In this document: positions 61,210 to 64,000 of the stretch, in pieces
Layout: the number at the start of each line of letters is the position of its first letter
Position numbering within the stretch: the first letter of the stretch is position 1
NCBI GenBank assembly: GCA_021234155.1
Contig: JAJEKV010000758.1
Span: forward strand, 1 to 64,000
Source: Isoetes taiwanensis
Taxonomy: Eukaryota; Streptophyta; Lycopodiopsida; Isoetales; Isoetaceae
Direction: 5' to 3'
Length of the DNA: 64,000 nucleotides
Position numbers and translations under genes: made by a program
The notes under the pieces: model-generated
What the model saw: only the letters and a program-made list of their open reading frames with translations
Database searches by the model: none
Told to the model about the DNA's origin: nothing

Positions 61210-61315
61210 ACAACGCGCAGAACCTTACCAGCCCTTGGCATATGAACAGGTTTGTTCTTAACAAGTCAATTCAGACAGGTGCTGTATGGCTGTCGTCAGC
61301 TCGTGTCGTGAGATG
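61119..61315 (+). rRNA. rrn18: Mitochondrial small-subunit rRNA (rrn18) fragment
   Basis: The stretch contains conserved small-subunit rRNA phrases: ACTCCGCCTGGGAGTACGGT, GAAACTCAAAGGAATTGACA, GGGGCCTGCACAAGCGGTGG, ATACAACGCGC, CCTTACCAGCCC, and CTGTCGTCAGCTCGTGTCGT. The ATACAACGCGC and CAGCCCTTGGCATATGAACA wording is that of plant mitochondrial rrn18, not plastid 16S. It is only about 200 bases long. It has several substitutions in positions that are normally invariant and a shortened variable segment (about 61250-61275). It is a non-functional insert from the mitochondrial genome. Confidence 0.85.
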
Positions 61316-61344
61316 GGTGAAGCGTATATAGAATGGTATGATTT

Positions 61345-61614
61345 ATGATTGTACCCGTCTTGACGTTAAAAAAACCGATCATCATTTGCCAAGATCCAAA
61401 ACTTGTCGATGATTCAAAGAAAATGCTCGGGTTTGGCAGAAACCGACCGAGAAACAGAAACACATTATCACCGGAACCAGAAGTCAAAATTACGGTAGAA
61501 AGGGATCCTATAAAAACCTCTTTTGAGAAATGGGCTAAACCTGGGCATTTCTTAAAGACTCTGGCTAAGGGCCCTAATACTACCACTTGGATTTGGAACG
61601 CCCTCGCCGGGTAG
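61345..61614 (+). pseudogene. psaA: Plastid psaA 5' fragment
   Basis: Within an 89-codon frame, 44 codons (61468-61599) match the N-terminus of photosystem I protein Psa[21 protein letters not shown] followed by KWAKPGHF and [12 protein letters not shown]. Positions before SPEPEV and after WIWN are unrelated, so the start codon (normally MTIR before SPEPEV) and the rest of the roughly 750-residue protein are absent. One difference reads Leu where most PsaA proteins have Ser (TTA in place of TCA). It is an organelle-derived insert and not functional. Confidence 0.85.
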
Positions 61615-61615
61615 C

Positions 61616-62060
61616 TCCGTAGCAGGAGCTCCTGGTCATTTTCCGGGTTCAAGAGGAACCGCTATAGTAACCACCACGCGCGTTCCATTATCTTCTATTT
61701 TGCCTTCGCTCACAAAACATCTAGAAGCTCTTAGGGGTTCAAGGGGTAGGATATCGAGCTCCACTATCGATCGCATCGCAAGGCTGTATAGCAAAAAGTT
61801 TTCCTTAATGGATTTATCTAGCACATCACGTTGGCTATGTAGCAAAAATCCAATGGCAAAATGTTTGTCCTATTTCATTAATATGTTTTTCTTAATGGAT
61901 TGATCTATATCTCGCAACAAACAAAAGAAAAACTTAACAAAACTATTAATAAAGCACTTGATTAACATAAAACTTAACTAGTCTATTTGAAGCACTTTTG
62001 AATCAATATGGTAATCATGTCCATCATGTCCTAGAATGTTTCCCTAATGGCATTGACATT
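61616..62060. other. Possible further organelle-derived stretch, then AT-rich
   Basis: The segment 61600-61790 is less AT-rich than what follows and might continue the organelle insert, but I recognise no gene in it. From about 61800 the sequence becomes AT-rich flank of the hybrid-binding-domain gene. Confidence 0.3.
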
Positions 62061-62742
62061 TTATGGATTCTCCAATTCTTTTTTTCTTTGTAAAGTAGAA
62101 TCTCTCTCCCTCACGTAAGAATTGGCTTCTTGCCGTGTCCTAAATGACTTGAACTTGGTGCAGGAAAAACCTTTAGTCTGCAAAATATAGGTCTACATGT
62201 TAAGTCACAATTCTTACTAATAATTAGAAAAAACTATAAAATTAAAATAATTATACCTGTTTCTCGCATTCAATCCAACTACGATAAACTCCAGGCTTCC
62301 TGCCAACGCATATGGCATAAAATTTATTCCTTTTTGAACCATCATCGTCATGGTTGATAAGCCAGGAAGAAGAAGGAGCAATCTAAATCACAAGGCAACA
62401 AGTGTATTAGCAATGTAGATTGTAGACAATTTGATGCAAACTAAAATAAAAACATAAATGTTACAAGATACCTCATATTTTTTCTCGTGTAAATATGATT
62501 TTGCTTCTTCCAATGTTTTGAAGCCTTTATGTTCGGCTTTAGAATAGCCATTAATCTGGTAAGTCAAGATGTTAGATGTCAACAATCAAGAGCTAAAAGA
62601 ACAGTCATAAAACCAGATAAAATACATGTGCCTTGCACTGAGGCTAGCTATAATAAATTCCAGGCCTCCTGCCATTACGAACAGCATAAAATTTTTGTTT
62701 TGATTCCCCATTGTGATAGTTATTTCGCCTTGTAGGAGCCAT
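62061..62742 (-). pseudogene. Tandem RNase H1-type hybrid-binding domain gene, four exons
   Basis: Exons on the minus strand are 62742-62626, 62555-62472, 62382-62257 and 62177-62061, all with GT and AG borders; every junction is in frame, giving 147 codons. Exons 1 and 2 encode one hybrid-binding domain (FYAVRNGRRPGIYYS, then INGYSKAEHKGFKTLEEAKS), and exons 3 and 4 a second (FYAICVGRKPGVYRSWIECE, then TKGFSCTKFKSFRTRQEANS). This domain (PF01693 family) binds RNA-DNA hybrid or double-stranded RNA at the N-terminus of eukaryotic RNase H1. No RNase H catalytic domain follows: exon 4 ends at TAA after ELENP. In the first domain the Trp of the SW-x2-C motif (Trp in the second domain) is TAG at 62646-62644. 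That is a nonsense mutation or a sequence error. The start ATG precedes APTRRNNYHN. Confidence 0.75.
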
Positions 62743-64000
62743 TTATTTTGATTCAAAATGTTTGTTTTGATTCCCATTGTGATAGTTACAAATAGGCTTA
62801 ACAAAAATATTTACCATACTTCATCTTAAAAGTGGCACTAACAGCTTCTTAGGGCTGCATAGTTAGGAAATTGACAGGTGCTCTTGATGGTACTCTACAA
62901 ATTCTAACGTCATGATTGGGATTCTAACATCAGGATCAGGATTTTTAGTTTCTCTGTTTTGGAACAGAACAAACTGATTATTGGAACTAGGGAGAAAATT
63001 TTTCCAGCATTGATGAGCATGTTAAGAGTGGCTGGGTCCTAAGTTAGCTGTCAGACTATATGACCATTGGAAGCACTTACAAGTGTATGTGTCTTCTAGG
63101 CTTGGTTTATCAACACGTGAAAACTTTCTAAAGAACTTCCCATGATATATTTAACAAAATCTAGACTTATTCAAATCTAATAAATTTTCATCAATGATAT
63201 AATGATAAGATTATATGACTTTCAACTCTTCTTGATTCTAATAATTTTATTGGTTGATCCTTCTATCAAAATTGTCATAGTTACTAAAGCATAAAATTGC
63301 TTTCTAGACTAACTTTCGTTTCCGTCTATTAAGAATTAATTTTCCATATAACTTTATACAATTAAAAAGTTTATGTTCTAAACATATATAAAGAAAGTTC
63401 TAGCTAGAAATAAATTAATTGATTACATTTATGTTTTAAAAAAAAATGATGAATAATTTTTATTGATTTATTCATTTTCAATTTTTTTATTTCATGTAAA
63501 AAAAACTATCCAAAAAACTTGTTATTAAAATATAAACTTTATTATTCAATCAATTTCGACCTGAAACTTTCTTACGATATTTTGAAAGTGCTAAATGTTT
63601 GTAAATTATAAAATTCTCATGATAGTTTAAAGTTAATCATTTATCAAACCATCAAATTTCATTTACATCACTAAGAATTGAAATTTTATATTCTTGAAAT
63701 GTCTAATTCTAAATAGATTATGTTGAAAATTAGTTTAGAAAGCAATTTTATGCCTTTGATAACCATTATACTTTTAATGTAATGATAAACTTATATAATT
63801 AAGACTTGTAAAATTTTTTAAAATCAAGAATAATTATTAAACAATACATATAATTTTATAATAGCATCCTTGAAGTGTTATCTATTAAATCTAAATAGGT
63901 CTAGGTTTTATTGAATATGTCATATGCGAATGTATAACCTCGTGTTCAACATTTAAACTTGCAACAAAGTTTTTAGAACGTCTTGATTTGGAGTTCTTTC
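62743..64000. other. AT-rich, no gene recognised
   Basis: The sequence is very AT-rich with many short A and T runs. I see no coding region, RNA gene or long repeat. Confidence 0.5.

Noticed and set aside
61119-61315. Functional rRNA gene or bacterial contamination
   Set aside because: Only about 200 bases are present, with changes in invariant positions, and the wording is plant mitochondrial.

Overview
The window looks like nuclear DNA of a land plant. The genes carry short GT-AG introns. PLS-type pentatricopeptide (PPR) remnants, a plant L1-type LINE, a non-autonomous LTR retrotransposon primed by initiator tRNA-Met, and inserts from both plant organelles (mitochondrial rrn18, plastid psaA) all point the same way. 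The PPR style and the DUF7869-type transposon remnants suggest a seed-free plant such as a fern or lycophyte, but this is inference; I cannot name the species. Most of the window is repeats and decayed genes.

Layout: 0.7-3.5 kb holds a badly decayed minus-strand coding region that I cannot assign. A short motif (AGTCGAGAAT and its complement) recurs through 1.7-7.7 kb, and a diverged tandem array of about 250-310 bp units lies at 6.3-7.5 kb. At 9-11.9 kb is a plus-strand DUF7869-type transposase remnant. From 12 to 26 kb there are a Helitron-like 3' end, a foldback element, PPR pseudogene pieces on both strands, an 852-bp element with 81-bp terminal inverted repeats, a 196-bp tandem repeat, and two clusters of the motif GGAAACCCTTCC.

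The best cellular gene is at 26.4-29.3 kb on the minus strand: a nine-exon TBC (Rab GTPase-activating, TBC1D13-like) gene. Its splice sites and reading frame are well preserved except for five single-base indels, mostly in or next to homopolymers. These suggest assembly errors at least as much as pseudogenization.

At 36.2-38.2 kb is a complete non-autonomous LTR retrotransposon (598- and 594-bp LTRs, 811-bp interior, target duplication AACAC). Its 3' end was then caught in a 1,234-bp tandem duplication. At 41-45 kb the minus strand carries a HAD/FCP1-like pseudogene and a decayed multi-exon gene with a ParB-like DGQHSV motif followed by a weakly methyltransferase-like segment. At 45.9-52.8 kb is a nearly full-length L1-type LINE with stops and frameshifts.

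From 53 to 57.6 kb there are a DUF8039-like fragment, an unassigned 162-codon frame, the N-terminal half of a second DUF7869-type element, and tandem minisatellites. From 60 to 61.7 kb there is a possible non-LTR 3' end with a (TTCC)n tail, a gypsy-like junction, and neighbouring mitochondrial rrn18 and plastid psaA fragments. At 62.1-62.7 kb is a four-exon minus-strand gene with two tandem RNase H1-type hybrid-binding domains and no catalytic domain; one Trp codon has become TAG. The last 1.2 kb is AT-rich and shows no gene.
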